Origin: Synechococcus sp. Cruz-7E5
Lineage (GTDB): Bacteria > Cyanobacteriota > Cyanobacteriia > PCC-6307 > Cyanobiaceae
NCBI RefSeq assembly: GCF_024345995.1
Contig: NZ_JAGQCE010000001.1
Span: 479,441-543,440, forward strand
Direction: 5' to 3'
DNA: 64,000 nt
Part shown: piece after piece, positions 8,589 to 17,919 of the stretch
Layout of the letters: every line of letters starts with the position of its first letter
Numbering within the stretch: position 1 is the stretch's first letter
Notes under the pieces: generated by a model
What the model was told of the DNA's origin: nothing
Database searches by the model: none
Seen by the model: only the letters and a program-made list of their open reading frames with translations
Position numbers and translations under genes: made by a program

Positions 8589-10489
8589 CAGCTCTCGGAA
8601 GGGAGCAGCGCCTGAATCCGCTCAGCGCCAAGGCTGGAGACGAACTGGCCGAAACTCCGGCGCCCGCCATTGCTCTTCCAGCTCAGCAGCAGGGGCTCCA
8701 GGGTGGTCTCCAGATCCACAAGGGGCATGCGCTCCAGGTACGGAGCCGCCAGCTGGGTGAGGTTGGGGGTGCCGCCCAGCCAGAGCTGGTACTGCTCCAC
8801 GCCGCTGCCCACCAGTCCCACTTCGGCCATGTAAGGCCTGGCGCAGCCATTCGGGCAACCAGTCATCCTCACCAGCAGCGGCCGCTCGATGCCGAGCCGT
8901 ACCAGCAGGGCCTCCAGGCGCTCGAGCACCGCCGGCAGAATTCGCTCCGATTCGGTGATCGCCAGACCGCAGGTGGGCAGGGCCGGGCAGGCGATGGCAT
9001 GGCGCGCCAGCAAAGACGGTGCTTCCGGCGTCGCGAAGCCGAGTGCCGCCAGGGCCTGCTTCACACTGCTGCGCTGAGAGGTCCCGATCGAGCAGAGCAG
9101 CAGGTCCTGGTTGGGGGTGAGCCGCACCTCCAGCTGGTAGGTCTCGACCAGGCGCCGCAGGCCGCGCTTGCGCTCACCCTCGAGCCGGCCACAGAGCAGG
9201 GGGAGCCCTACGAACCAGAGCCCAAGGTTCTGGCGGTGCCAACCCAGATAGTCGTCCAGGCGAGGCTTAGGTTCTGCCCGCAGGGGCTTGATCGGCGCCT
9301 CCAGGTAACGGCCGAGCTCCTGGCGGAACCAGTCGACCCCGCGGTCCTGGATCAGATATTTCATGCGGGCATGGCGCCGCTGCTCCCGGTCGCCGTAGTC
9401 GCGCTGGAGGGCCACGATTGCCTGCACCAGATCAAGCACATGCTCAGCCTCCACGTAGCCGAGGGGATCGGCTGTGCGAGCGAAGGTTTCGTCCTTGTTG
9501 TGGGTACGGCCCATACCACCGCCCACATAGACGTTGCAGCCACGCAGACGGCCGGAGGGGTCGGTGAAGGCCACCAGGCCAATGTCCTGGGTGAGCAGAT
9601 CAACAGAGTTGTCGCCCGGCACGGTGACGGCCACCTTGAACTTGCGGGGAAGATAGGAGCCTCCGTAGAGCGGCTCGTTGGGGTCTCCGCTGAATCCAGC
9701 CCCCTGCAGCTGCCGCTGACGCGCGCGCTTCACTGCTGCTGCGGGCTTGAAGCGGTAGCTGTGGTCGCCATCCACCCAGAGATCCAGATACGACCCCTCA
9801 GCCGCCAGAGGGGCGATCAGGTCGGCGATCTCATCGGCCAGACGCCTGGCGGCGGGATAGCCCCCCTTCTCGAAGGGTGCGGCCGGGGCCATCACGTTGC
9901 GGTTGATGTCACCACAGGCGGCGAGGGTGGAGCCCATCGAGCGCACGATCGTGCCGATCACCTCACGGATGTCGGCCTTGGCGATGCCATGCATCTGGAA
10001 GGCCTGGCGGGTGGTGACGCGCAGGGTGCCATTGCCGAGCCGATCGGCGAGATCGTCCATGGCCAGATACAGGGGCACCGGAATGCGGCCAGCCGGGCTG
10101 CGCAGGCGCAGCATCATCTGCCAGTCCTTCTCCTGGCCCTTCTGGCGGTTGTCGCGGTTGTCCTGCTGGTAACTGCCATGGAACTTGAGGATCTGAACGG
10201 CCCCATCGGTGAAGAAGGGCTTGTCGTTCTCCAGTTCGGTGGCCAGTGGCTCCTTGAGGTAATCGCTGGCTGCCTTCAGCCTCTCGAATTTGCTGGGGGG
10301 CTTGATTGCACTGCCGTTGGTGGCCGGAGAGGATCGAGAGGCTGCATCCGCAGCGTCGGTTTCAACCTTGGTGCGGCCGGATCCCGACGACTTGACTTGA
10401 CGTTCGGGGGTGAGAGTCACGGCAGAGGCACCAGCGTCATTCGAAGGTAGCGAAGCAGGGTGAGGCTGACGGGCTTTCAATACAGTCAC
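8588..10489 (-). CDS. sir: Ferredoxin-dependent sulfite reductase
   Basis: Reduces sulfite to sulfide with six electrons from ferredoxin in assimilatory sulfur metabolism. Recognisable segments are KFHGSYQQDNRDNR near the N-terminus, RLRSPAGRIPVPLY, NRNVMAPAAPF, and the 4Fe-4S/siroheme cysteines in ACPALPTCGLA and TGCPNGCARPYMAE. The start is set at GTG 10489 (VTVLKARQPH), giving 633 residues. Translation further upstream only mirrors glyS. About 75 residues precede the conserved core (SKFERLKAASDYL) and have no recognisable motif, so an internal start is possible. It is divergent from glyS with under 20 bases between the start codons. Confidence 0.93.
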   Translation of the reverse strand: MTVLKARQPHPASLPSNDAGASAVTLTPERQVKSSGSGRTKVETDAADAASRSSPATNGSAIKPPSKFERLKAASDYLKEPLATELENDKPFFTDGAVQILKFHGSYQQDNRDNRQKGQEKDWQMMLRLRSPAGRIPVPLYLAMDDLADRLGNGTLRVTTRQAFQMHGIAKADIREVIGTIVRSMGSTLAACGDINRNVMAPAAPFEKGGYPAARRLADEIADLIAPLAAEGSYLDLWVDGDHSYRFKPAAAVKRARQRQLQGAGFSGDPNEPLYGGSYLPRKFKVAVTVPGDNSVDLLTQDIGLVAFTDPSGRLRGCNVYVGGGMGRTHNKDETFARTADPLGYVEAEHVLDLVQAIVALQRDYGDREQRRHARMKYLIQDRGVDWFRQELGRYLEAPIKPLRAEPKPRLDDYLGWHRQNLGLWFVGLPLLCGRLEGERKRGLRRLVETYQLEVRLTPNQDLLLCSIGTSQRSSVKQALAALGFATPEAPSLLARHAIACPALPTCGLAITESERILPAVLERLEALLVRLGIERPLLVRMTGCPNGCARPYMAEVGLVGSGVEQYQLWLGGTPNLTQLAAPYLERMPLVDLETTLEPLLLSWKSNGGRRSFGQFVSSLGAERIQALLPSES

Positions 10490-10508
10490 AGGCTGCTGAG
10501 CTGTGCGA

Positions 10509-12677
10509 GTGGCCACGTTCCTGCTTGAAATCGGAACCGAAGAACTGCCGGCCGATTTCGCGCGCCTGGCCCTGCCGCAACTGGAACAGCAGGTGCGACA
10601 CGACCTGGCCGCCCAGCGCCTGCCCCATGGCCTGGTGGAGGCCACCGGCACACCGCGGCGTCTGGTGGTGCGCGTCGCCGATCTGCCCCTGCGCCAGCAG
10701 GACCTGGCTGAGGAACGCAAGGGCCCCCCGGGGGCACAGGCATTCATCGACGGGCAACCGGGGCCGGCCGCCATCGGGTTCGCCAACCGCTGTGGCGTCG
10801 ATCCAGCCAGCCTTGAGCTGAGGGACACCCCCAAGGGCCCCTTCGTTTTCGCCCGCATCCTGCAGCCGGGCCGACCCAGCGAAGAGGTGCTGGCGGAGCG
10901 CATCCCGGCCTGGATCACCGCCCTGCAGGGGAGACGCTTCATGCGCTGGGGCGAGGGGGAGCTGCGTTTCAGCCGCCCGATTCGCTGGCTGGTGGCCCTG
11001 CTTGATCAGCAGGTGATTCCCGTGGTGCTGGAGGGCAGTGATCCCTTGATAAGCAGCGGCCGGATCAGCCGTGGCCACCGGTTGTCGGAGGACACCCTCA
11101 CCATCCCCGACGCCAGCCTTCACAGCGAGCTGCTGGCTGAAGCCGGTGTGCTGGTGGAACGCCAGCAGCGGGCCATCTGGATCCGCCAGCAGGTGCTCGC
11201 GGCTGCCAGCGCCGCCCAGGCACGGCCTGATTTCCCCGAAGAACTTTTCGAGGAACTGGTGGATCTGGTGGAAAGTCCCAGCCTGATCGAGGGTTCCGTG
11301 GAGAAGCGTTTCCTCGACCTGCCGCCGGAGGTGCTGAGCACGGTGATGCGCAGCCACCAGCGCTACGTGCCCCTGCGCCGCCTGGAAGCGGCGGCGGATC
11401 CCCTGGCCCTGTCGGCCCAGGCCAGCCTGCTGCCCAGATTCATCTGTGTGGGCAACGGCTTGCCGGAAGCAGTCGCCACGGTGCGGCGTGGCAATGAGCG
11501 GGTGCTCAAGGCCCGTCTGGCCGATGCGGAGTTCTTTCTCCAGGCCGACCGCGCCATCAGCTGCGAGGAACGGCGGGAGCGGCTCGGGAGTGTAACCTTC
11601 GCCGAAGGGCTGGGCAGCTTGCTCGATCGCAGTGATCGCCTGTACTGGCTGAGCGATCTGCTGCTGCAGCAACTCTCACTGACACCGGAACATCAGGAGG
11701 CGGCCTTGCGGGCCGCGCATCTGTGCAAGCACGATCTGGTCAGTCAGATGGTGGGGGAATTCCCCGAACTGCAGGGGGTGATGGGAGCCAAGTACGCCCT
11801 GGCGGAGGGGGAATCCAGGGCCACGGCCCTGGCTGTGCTGGAGCACTACCTGCCGCGGGGAGCCGGAGATCTGCCACCCAGCTCCGATGCCGGGGCGGTG
11901 GTGGCCCTGGCTGAGCGCCTGGAGCTGCTGCTGAGCATCTATGCCAAGGGAGAGCGGCCAAGCGGATCGTCAGATCCCTATGCCCTGCGCCGGGCCGGCA
12001 ACGGCGTACTGCAAATACTTTGGGAGCGAGGCTGGTCGCTGGATCTGATCAACCTGCTGAAGCAGGCCAGCGCCCGCTGGGCCCAGCTGTTGCCCGATCT
12101 GCAGCTCGAGGCCCCCTCACTCGCCCGCGAGCTGGTGGAAGCCCTGCGCCTGCGCATGGTCTCCCTGTTCGATGAAGAAGGCTTCGACACAGACCTGGTC
12201 CAGGCCGTGGCCGGGAATGGGGTGCCAGCCGAGCGACTGCTGGGTGATCCGATCGACGCACGCAAGCGCCTGGCCCTGCTGGCCCAGCTCCGCATGGACG
12301 GCCAGCTGGCACCTGTACAGGCCGTTGTTCAGCGGGCGGCGCGGCTGGCGGTGAAAGGGGATCTGCCGACCGGCATGTTCAGCCCAGGAGAGGTGGTGGA
12401 TCCTGGGCTGTTCAGCTCCCCCAGCGAAAAGGGCATGTTGCAGGTGCTGATGGAGCTGGTGCCGATCCTGGCTGTTGACGACGGGGAAACCCGATACCGC
12501 CTGCTGGCCAACAAGCTGGCGGAGGGGTCTGAGGCTCTCTCTGCCTTCTTCGATGGCGCCAGCAGTGTGATGGTTATGTGCGACGACCTGGCAGTGCGCC
12601 GCAACCGCCTGAACATGCTGGCGGTACTGCGCAACCAGGCCAGCGCACTGGCCGATTTCAGCAAGCTGAGCAGCTGA
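10509..12677 (+). CDS. glyS: Glycyl-tRNA synthetase beta subunit
   Basis: Beta chain of the bacterial alpha2-beta2 glycyl-tRNA synthetase; it contributes tRNA recognition and HD/anticodon-binding-like domains. The N-terminus ATFLLEIGTEELPADF is diagnostic, followed by GPPGAQAF, RFSRPIRWLVAL and SGRISRGHR. The C-terminal region contains YALRRAGNGVLQIL. GTG 10509 matches the usual MATFLLEIG start; the GTG at 10503 would add two residues. At 722 residues it is full length. glyQ is not in this window, so the subunits are encoded apart. Confidence 0.96.
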   Translation: MATFLLEIGTEELPADFARLALPQLEQQVRHDLAAQRLPHGLVEATGTPRRLVVRVADLPLRQQDLAEERKGPPGAQAFIDGQPGPAAIGFANRCGVDPASLELRDTPKGPFVFARILQPGRPSEEVLAERIPAWITALQGRRFMRWGEGELRFSRPIRWLVALLDQQVIPVVLEGSDPLISSGRISRGHRLSEDTLTIPDASLHSELLAEAGVLVERQQRAIWIRQQVLAAASAAQARPDFPEELFEELVDLVESPSLIEGSVEKRFLDLPPEVLSTVMRSHQRYVPLRRLEAAADPLALSAQASLLPRFICVGNGLPEAVATVRRGNERVLKARLADAEFFLQADRAISCEERRERLGSVTFAEGLGSLLDRSDRLYWLSDLLLQQLSLTPEHQEAALRAAHLCKHDLVSQMVGEFPELQGVMGAKYALAEGESRATALAVLEHYLPRGAGDLPPSSDAGAVVALAERLELLLSIYAKGERPSGSSDPYALRRAGNGVLQILWERGWSLDLINLLKQASARWAQLLPDLQLEAPSLARELVEALRLRMVSLFDEEGFDTDLVQAVAGNGVPAERLLGDPIDARKRLALLAQLRMDGQLAPVQAVVQRAARLAVKGDLPTGMFSPGEVVDPGLFSSPSEKGMLQVLMELVPILAVDDGETRYRLLANKLAEGSEALSAFFDGASSVMVMCDDLAVRRNRLNMLAVLRNQASALADFSKLSS

Positions 12678-12702
12678 GGTTGGACAGCCTCAGCTGCTCA
12701 GC
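12665..12702. terminator. Shared inverted repeat over the glyS and chlP stop codons
   Basis: The arm at 12665-12679 (GCTGAGCAGCTGAGG) is the perfect reverse complement of the arm at 12688-12702, with an 8-base loop. The left arm contains the glyS stop (12675-12677) and the right arm the chlP stop (12698-12700). It would form the same hairpin in both transcripts, so it probably ends both. No long T run follows on either strand, so classical intrinsic termination is not proven. Confidence 0.7.
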
Positions 12703-14104
12703 TCTTGGCCGTCAGCGCGGGCTCCCGCTCCTCACTGACCTGAGGGTCGGCGACCACGGGCCTGGCCAAAGGCTTGCGCCTGGCTTGGCCCACTCCCTGC
12801 TGCTGCTCTGATTCCTGGGCCAGGCTGGCCAGCCAGGCTTCCATTTCTTCGGGGCTGCGCACCACGCTGGGCACAGGCTTATACGACTGAGGGGCCAGGG
12901 CATTGCCGCGCAGCACGGCACCGAGGGTGAGCAGGGTGAGCTTGATCTGCTGCCAGGGGTTCATCATGACCACCCGCTTGTAGAGATAGCTGTCGAAGGT
13001 GAGCCGTTGCACGTCCTTGTCGTCACACATCTCGACGAAGGCTTCGCGGGCCGCATCGTTGCGATAAAAGATGTTCTGAAGGATTTCCAGCACCTTGTAG
13101 GTGGCGCCGTACTGCTTGTCCCACTTACGTATGTAGACCTTAAGGTCAGCTTCGCTGGGAATCTTGGCTCCGGAGGCACTGGCAGCAACGATCTGCTCAG
13201 CACACATACGGCCGCTCTTGGCGGCGAAGTAGATCCCTTCACCTGAACTCTTGGTGACGTAGCCGGCGGCATCTCCCACCAAGGCCATGCGGCCCACGAC
13301 ACGACGGGGCCGCGGATGCTCGGGAATCGGGTGGGCCTCCACCTTGATCACTTCACCGTGCAGCAGACGGGCACTGGCCCGCTTACGGATGCCCTTCTGC
13401 AGGCTTTTGATCAGAGCCTGATTCTTCTGCATCGTTCCCGTACCCACTGCCACGTGGTCGTACTTGGGGAAGACCCATGCATAGAAATCGGGGGAGACAT
13501 CGGTGCCGACATACATTTCCGCCAGATCCTCGTAGTAGCTCATCTCCTCCTTGGGCAGGCGTATGCGCTCCTGGAAAGCGATAGCCACGTTGTAATCACC
13601 AGCGTCCATGGCCTTGGCCACCCGGCTGTTGGCACCATCGGCACCGACGATCAGATCCACCTCAAGGCTCTTGATCTCGCCGGTAGGGCCACCGCCGGAG
13701 TAGTCGGCGTACTGGAGGGTGTAAGGACCCTGACGGGCAGAGCCGGTGTCGATCGACTGAACCAGACCATTGACCAGATGGGCACCGAGCTCGGCGGCAC
13801 GGTTGCGCAGGAAACCATCAAGGATTTCCCGGCGGCACATGCCGATGTATTCGTCCTCGTTTTCAAGATGGATATCCACCTCACGATTGGAGGGGGAAAT
13901 CATGCGCATGTTGCGAACCTTGCGATCGATGATCGACTCTGGAAGATCGAATTCATCGACCATGCAGAGCGGAATCGCACCACCGCAGGGCTTGGCATTG
14001 TCAAGCTTGCGCTCGAAGAGCCAGGTTTCGATTCCTGCCTTCGCTAGCACTTCGGCTGCGCAGGAACCGCTCGGGCCGCCACCCACCACTGCGACTCGCA
14101 ACAT
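12698..14104 (-). CDS. chlP: Geranylgeranyl reductase
   Basis: Reduces the geranylgeranyl chain to phytyl for chlorophyll a, and for tocopherol and phylloquinone precursors, with NADPH and FAD. The N-terminus MLRVAVVGGGPSGSCAAE is the FAD-binding dinucleotide motif; FERKLDNAKPCGGAIPLC follows. A second FAD motif is in GRMALVGDAAGYVTKSSGEG. The ATG at 14104 gives 468 residues with the fold starting at once, so I reject the longer frame back to 14230. The C-terminal ~50 residues (PLARPVVADPQVSEE) are not conserved-looking. Confidence 0.95.
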   Translation of the reverse strand: MLRVAVVGGGPSGSCAAEVLAKAGIETWLFERKLDNAKPCGGAIPLCMVDEFDLPESIIDRKVRNMRMISPSNREVDIHLENEDEYIGMCRREILDGFLRNRAAELGAHLVNGLVQSIDTGSARQGPYTLQYADYSGGGPTGEIKSLEVDLIVGADGANSRVAKAMDAGDYNVAIAFQERIRLPKEEMSYYEDLAEMYVGTDVSPDFYAWVFPKYDHVAVGTGTMQKNQALIKSLQKGIRKRASARLLHGEVIKVEAHPIPEHPRPRRVVGRMALVGDAAGYVTKSSGEGIYFAAKSGRMCAEQIVAASASGAKIPSEADLKVYIRKWDKQYGATYKVLEILQNIFYRNDAAREAFVEMCDDKDVQRLTFDSYLYKRVVMMNPWQQIKLTLLTLGAVLRGNALAPQSYKPVPSVVRSPEEMEAWLASLAQESEQQQGVGQARRKPLARPVVADPQVSEEREPALTAKS

Positions 14105-14280
14105 CTTGAAACCTGCTCCGCGGGAATGATCCTTGAGCGCGAAGCTAACACCCACGCTCGGCGTGATGTTGATCAAGCCAGGGCTGACATCTACGATTGT
14201 GACGAAGTTTGTTACGAGGTTGCGTGCCACCGCGAAGGCCGCAGCGCCTGAAGCGCAGCGAACAGCGCGAGGATCTGCCG

Positions 14281-14970
14281 GTGGCGCGCCGCACCCTGCC
14301 CGAGGCCCGTGGCCGAAGGAGCCTGCTCAAGCCTGTGGCCACCACGACCGTCGTACTGCTGATGTTGACGGCAGGCGGGGTGCTGCTCTTCCTCCAGCCC
14401 CTGAGGCTCTGGCTGGCGCCACCACCGGTGCCTGGTCTGGAGGCGCGCCAGAGCCCCGACGGTCGCCTGCTGGGTCACTTTCCCTATCCAGAAGCGGCCG
14501 CCAGCAGCCTGGAAGCGGTGGCCCCTGGCCTGAAGCTGAGACCGGAGGCTGCCAGAGCCCTGCTGGCCATGCAGCGCGCCGCCACCGCCGAGGGCGTCGA
14601 CCTGCGGCTGCTCAGCGCCTTTCGCTCGATCGAACTGCAGAAGGGCATCTTCTTTGATGTCAAAGCCGAGCGGAACCAAAGCGCCCAGGAACGTGCCGAG
14701 GTGAGTGCGCCGCCCGGGTTTTCAGAGCACAGCACCGGCTATGCGGTCGATCTGGGCGACGGCGCCGCCCCCCAGAGCCATCTGAGCGAAGGGTTCGATC
14801 GCACCGCCGCCTTCCGCTGGCTTGAGGCCAATGCCAATCGCTTCCACTACCAGCTGTCCTTTCCCAGGGGAAACAGCCAGGGGGTGAGCTACGAGCCCTG
14901 GCACTGGCGCTACGAGGGATCGCTGGAGGCCTTGCGCCTGTTCGAGCCGGCCCGTCAGCTGGGCCGTTGA
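14281..14970 (+). CDS. D-alanyl-D-alanine carboxypeptidase, M15B family (VanY-like)
   Basis: Membrane-anchored zinc carboxypeptidase trimming the terminal D-Ala of peptidoglycan stem peptides. A signal-anchor helix (VATTTVVLLMLTAGGVLLFL) follows a basic N-terminus. The catalytic domain has RLLSAFRSIELQ (substrate Arg), FSEHSTGYAVDLGD (SxHxxGxAxD zinc motif) and YEPWHWRY (general base and zinc His). GTG 14281 is preferred; a TTG at 14209 would add 24 basic residues and is possible. It is divergent from chlP, with the control region for both in roughly 14105-14280. Confidence 0.87.
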   Translation: MARRTLPEARGRRSLLKPVATTTVVLLMLTAGGVLLFLQPLRLWLAPPPVPGLEARQSPDGRLLGHFPYPEAAASSLEAVAPGLKLRPEAARALLAMQRAATAEGVDLRLLSAFRSIELQKGIFFDVKAERNQSAQERAEVSAPPGFSEHSTGYAVDLGDGAAPQSHLSEGFDRTAAFRWLEANANRFHYQLSFPRGNSQGVSYEPWHWRYEGSLEALRLFEPARQLGR

Positions 14971-14983
14971 ACCAGTTGAGCCT

Positions 14984-15012
14984 TTGGCTTCAAGGAGGTG
15001 CTGGGATAAGAT
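14984..15012 (+). promoter_or_regulatory. Candidate sigma-70-type promoter of typA
   Basis: A -35-like TTGGCT at 14984-14989 and a -10-like TAAGAT at 15007-15012 are separated by 17 bases. Each matches four of six consensus positions. Position about 60 bases upstream of the typA ATG fits a leader containing the hairpin at 15024-15041. Confidence 0.4.
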
Positions 15013-15023
15013 GATGGATTGTT

Positions 15024-15041
15024 GCAACCGGTTTCGGTTGC
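15024..15041 (+). promoter_or_regulatory. Stem-loop in the typA leader
   Basis: GCAACCG at 15024-15030 pairs perfectly with CGGTTGC at 15035-15041 around a GTTT loop. It sits about 30 bases upstream of the typA start codon, ahead of a purine-rich ribosome-binding stretch (TTAAGAGAGAGAA). A translational or mRNA-stability role is only inferred. Confidence 0.45.
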
Positions 15042-15071
15042 TGCGGACAAGATTAAGAGAGAGAATCCTGT

Positions 15072-16877
15072 ATGAGCGCCAATCAGAGCGCACCGATCCG
15101 CAACATCGCGATCATTGCCCACGTTGACCACGGCAAGACCACCCTGGTGGATGCCCTGCTTCAGCAATCGGGCATCTTCCGCGAAGGGGAGGCCGTGCCC
15201 ACCTGCGTGATGGACTCCAACGACCTGGAACGCGAACGCGGCATCACGATTCTCTCCAAGAACACCGCCGTCGACTACGCCGGCATCCGCATCAACATCG
15301 TCGACACCCCTGGCCACGCTGACTTCGGCGGAGAAGTGGAGCGGGTGCTGGGCATGGTCGATGGGGCGCTGCTGATCGTGGACGCCAACGAGGGGCCGAT
15401 GCCCCAGACCCGTTTCGTGCTCAAGAAAGCCCTCGAGCAGGGTCTGCGCCCGATCGTGTTCGTCAACAAGATCGACCGGGCACGGGTGGACCCAGAGCAG
15501 GCCGTGGACAAGGTGCTCGACCTGTTCCTGGAGCTGGGAGCCGACGACGACCAGTGTGATTTCACCTACCTCTTCGGCAGCGGCATGGGCGGTTACGCCA
15601 AGCCCGACATGGCCACGGAGAGTGAAACGATGAAGCCGCTCTTCGACGCCATCCTGCGCCATGTGCCGCCACCGGTCGGGGATCCCGAGAAGCCGCTGCA
15701 GCTGCAGGTAACCACCCTCGATTATTCGGACTTCCTCGGCCGGATCATGATCGGCCGGATCCACAACGGCACGATCAAGGCCGGCCAGAGTGCGGCGCTG
15801 ATTCGAGACGACGGCAGCATCAAGCGTGGCCGCATCAGCAAGTTGCTGGGCTTCGAAGGTCTGGCCAGGGTGGAGATCGCCGAGGCGCGCGCCGGTGACC
15901 TGGTGGCAGTGGCCGGTTTCGATGAGGTGAACATCGGCGAGACCATCGCCTGCCCCGATCACCCCGAAGCCCTGCCGCTGATCCGGGTGGATGAACCCAC
16001 CCTCCAGATGACCTTTGTGGTCAACGATTCTCCCTTCGCCGGCAAGGAAGGCAAGTTCGTCACCAGTCGCCAGCTGCGTGATCGCCTGCAGAAGGAGCTG
16101 CTCACCAACGTGGCCCTGCGGGTCGAGGACACCGATTCCCCAGACCGCTTCGCCGTCAGCGGCCGTGGTGAACTCCACCTCGGCATCCTGATCGAGACCA
16201 TGCGCCGGGAAGGCTTCGAATTTCAGGTGTCCCAGCCCCAGGTGATCTTCCGCACCATCGATGGCACCCCCTGCGAACCAGTGGAAACCCTGGTGATGGA
16301 TGTCCCCGAAGATGCTGTCGGCAGCTGCATCGAGAAGCTGGGGATGCGCAAGGGCGAGATGCAGAACATGGAAACCGGCAGTGATGGCCGCACCCAGCTG
16401 GAGTTCGTCGTTCCGGCGCGGGGCCTGATCGGCTTCCGTGGAGAGTTCGTGCGGGCCACCCGGGGGGAGGGGATCATGAGCCACTCCTTCTTTGAGTACC
16501 GCCCGATGCAGGGCGATTTCGACGCTCGCCGCAACGGGGTCCTGATTGCCTTCGAGGAGGGCACAGCCACCTTCTATGCCCTCAAGGGTGCCGAAGACCG
16601 TGGCCAGTTCTTCATCACTCCCGGCACCAAGGTATACAAGGGCATGATCGTCGGCGAGCACAACCGACCGCCCGACCTTGAACTCAACGTTTGCAAGGCA
16701 AAGCAGGTCACCAACATCCGCTCGGCTGGTGCTGAGGTGCTCGACACCCTGCAGTCGCCGATCCAGATGACCCTGGAGCGAGCCCTGGAATACATCGGAC
16801 CTGATGAGATGCTCGAGGTGACGCCGGAATCGATCAGGCTGCGCAAACTGCCTGCGAAAAAGCCCGCCAAGCGTTGA
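15072..16877 (+). CDS. typA: Ribosome-associated translational GTPase TypA/BipA
   Basis: EF-G-like GTPase binding the 70S ribosome under stress and in ribosome assembly. G1 is AHVDHGKTT (residues 16-24), the switch region [13 protein letters not shown]3 [17 protein letters not shown] and G4 FVNKIDRAR. Domain II contains [17 protein letters not shown], and the C-terminal half carries [10 protein letters not shown] and the BipA-specific tail. At 601 residues the length is normal. It heads a short transcription unit: the next gene overlaps its stop codon. Confidence 0.96.
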   Translation: MSANQSAPIRNIAIIAHVDHGKTTLVDALLQQSGIFREGEAVPTCVMDSNDLERERGITILSKNTAVDYAGIRINIVDTPGHADFGGEVERVLGMVDGALLIVDANEGPMPQTRFVLKKALEQGLRPIVFVNKIDRARVDPEQAVDKVLDLFLELGADDDQCDFTYLFGSGMGGYAKPDMATESETMKPLFDAILRHVPPPVGDPEKPLQLQVTTLDYSDFLGRIMIGRIHNGTIKAGQSAALIRDDGSIKRGRISKLLGFEGLARVEIAEARAGDLVAVAGFDEVNIGETIACPDHPEALPLIRVDEPTLQMTFVVNDSPFAGKEGKFVTSRQLRDRLQKELLTNVALRVEDTDSPDRFAVSGRGELHLGILIETMRREGFEFQVSQPQVIFRTIDGTPCEPVETLVMDVPEDAVGSCIEKLGMRKGEMQNMETGSDGRTQLEFVVPARGLIGFRGEFVRATRGEGIMSHSFFEYRPMQGDFDARRNGVLIAFEEGTATFYALKGAEDRGQFFITPGTKVYKGMIVGEHNRPPDLELNVCKAKQVTNIRSAGAEVLDTLQSPIQMTLERALEYIGPDEMLEVTPESIRLRKLPAKKPAKR

Positions 16878-17239
16878 GCGAGGCCCTGGAGGACGACCCC
16901 CGCTTCCGGCAGGCGGTCGTTCTCTTCAATGCCGGTCAGTGGTACGCCTGCCACGACGTGCTTGAAGAGCTCTGGCATGAAACCCTGGGGCCGGATCGGA
17001 CCGTGCTCCAGGGCATCCTTCAGATCGCCGTGGCCCATCTCCATCTCGAACGCGGCAATCAGCGCGGCGCCACGATGCTTCTGGGGGAAGGGTTGGGCCG
17101 TCTGGCCCGCAGCGGCTCTGAGGCCCTCGGTCTCGACCTCGACCACCTGTGCGAGGCCAGCACCGCTCGATTGCGCTGTCTGCAGGCTGGCAGTGACCCG
17201 GCCGCACTGCCCCTGCCCAGCCTGCGGCCGCAGCCTTGA
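16874..17239 (+). CDS. DUF309 domain protein
   Basis: A 121-residue all-helical protein. It contains the DUF309 hallmark FNAGQWYACHDVLEELWHE, then QGILQIAVAHLHLERGN and GATMLLGEGLGRL. These helices carry a conserved His/Glu set that may bind metal, but the biochemical role of the family is unknown. The TTG start overlaps the typA stop by four bases (TTGA), so expression is probably coupled to typA. Confidence 0.8.
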   Translation: MSEALEDDPRFRQAVVLFNAGQWYACHDVLEELWHETLGPDRTVLQGILQIAVAHLHLERGNQRGATMLLGEGLGRLARSGSEALGLDLDHLCEASTARLRCLQAGSDPAALPLPSLRPQP

Positions 17240-17322
17240 GCGTCCGCCCTGCCGCTGGGCTACCGGCATCGGCCCGTAGATTGCCCACTTCAACTGAGTT
17301 CGCGTCCCCCATTGCCGTTGAG

Positions 17323-17919
17323 ATGCTGATCACTGTCCGGCTGAGCACTCTCCTGATGAGCCCTGTCCAGCTGAATCCCATCCAGTGGTCTGAGTCCCTG
17401 CGATGGCGACGTCCAAAGCTGGCTTTGACGGCCCTGAGCGCCATCGTTCTGGTGCTGGGTTCAGCGGTGATCGGCCGCGCCCAGCCGATCCAGCCCCAGC
17501 CCGGGGGACAGGTCGGCCCGGCCCTTGATCAGGTGCCGGCGGCGCCTGCCCCGGCACCCACCGGCCAGGTCACGATCGAATCCGACCGCCAGCAGGCCGA
17601 CAACGTCACAGGCATCATCACCGCCACTGGCAACGTCAGGATCGTCTACCCCGATCGCCGGGTGGTGGCCACCTCTCGCCAGGCTCAGTACTTCACCCGA
17701 GAGGGGATGATCCTGCTCACTGGCGATGTGGATGTGATCCAGGAGGATGGCAACCTGCTCCGTGCCGACCGGGTGACGTATCTGGTGGAGCAGGAGCGGG
17801 CCCTGGCCCAGCCACTGGAAGGCCAACAGGTTTTCAGCAAGCTGTTGATCCAGACCAAACCCCAGATCCAGCAGTCGCCTGGACCGCAGCAGCAACCCCC
17901 CACCCTGCCGCTTCGATGA
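17323..17919 (+). CDS. lptA: LptA/OstA-like periplasmic lipopolysaccharide transport protein
   Basis: Predicted periplasmic bridge protein carrying LPS to the outer membrane. A hydrophobic signal segment (ALTALSAIVLVLGSAVIG) precedes a low-complexity Pro/Gln stretch. The OstA/LptA beta-jellyroll repeats follow: VTIESDRQQADNVTGIITATG, NVRIVYPDRRVVATSRQAQ, and MILLTGDVDVIQEDGNLLRA. The start at ATG 17323 leaves about 30 residues ahead of the signal; ATG 17356 is an alternative. Its stop overlaps the lptB ATG by four bases, confirming the Lpt assignment by context. Confidence 0.84.
   Translation: MLITVRLSTLLMSPVQLNPIQWSESLRWRRPKLALTALSAIVLVLGSAVIGRAQPIQPQPGGQVGPALDQVPAAPAPAPTGQVTIESDRQQADNVTGIITATGNVRIVYPDRRVVATSRQAQYFTREGMILLTGDVDVIQEDGNLLRADRVTYLVEQERALAQPLEGQQVFSKLLIQTKPQIQQSPGPQQQPPTLPLR

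Noticed and set aside
10490..10942. Upstream extension of the sulfite reductase frame
   Set aside because: Runs antisense to glyS; translation has no similarity to the enzyme family.
14955..16661. 568-codon open frame antisense to typA
   Set aside because: Mirrors typA codon periodicity in GC-rich DNA; His/Asp/Gly-rich translation with no domain.
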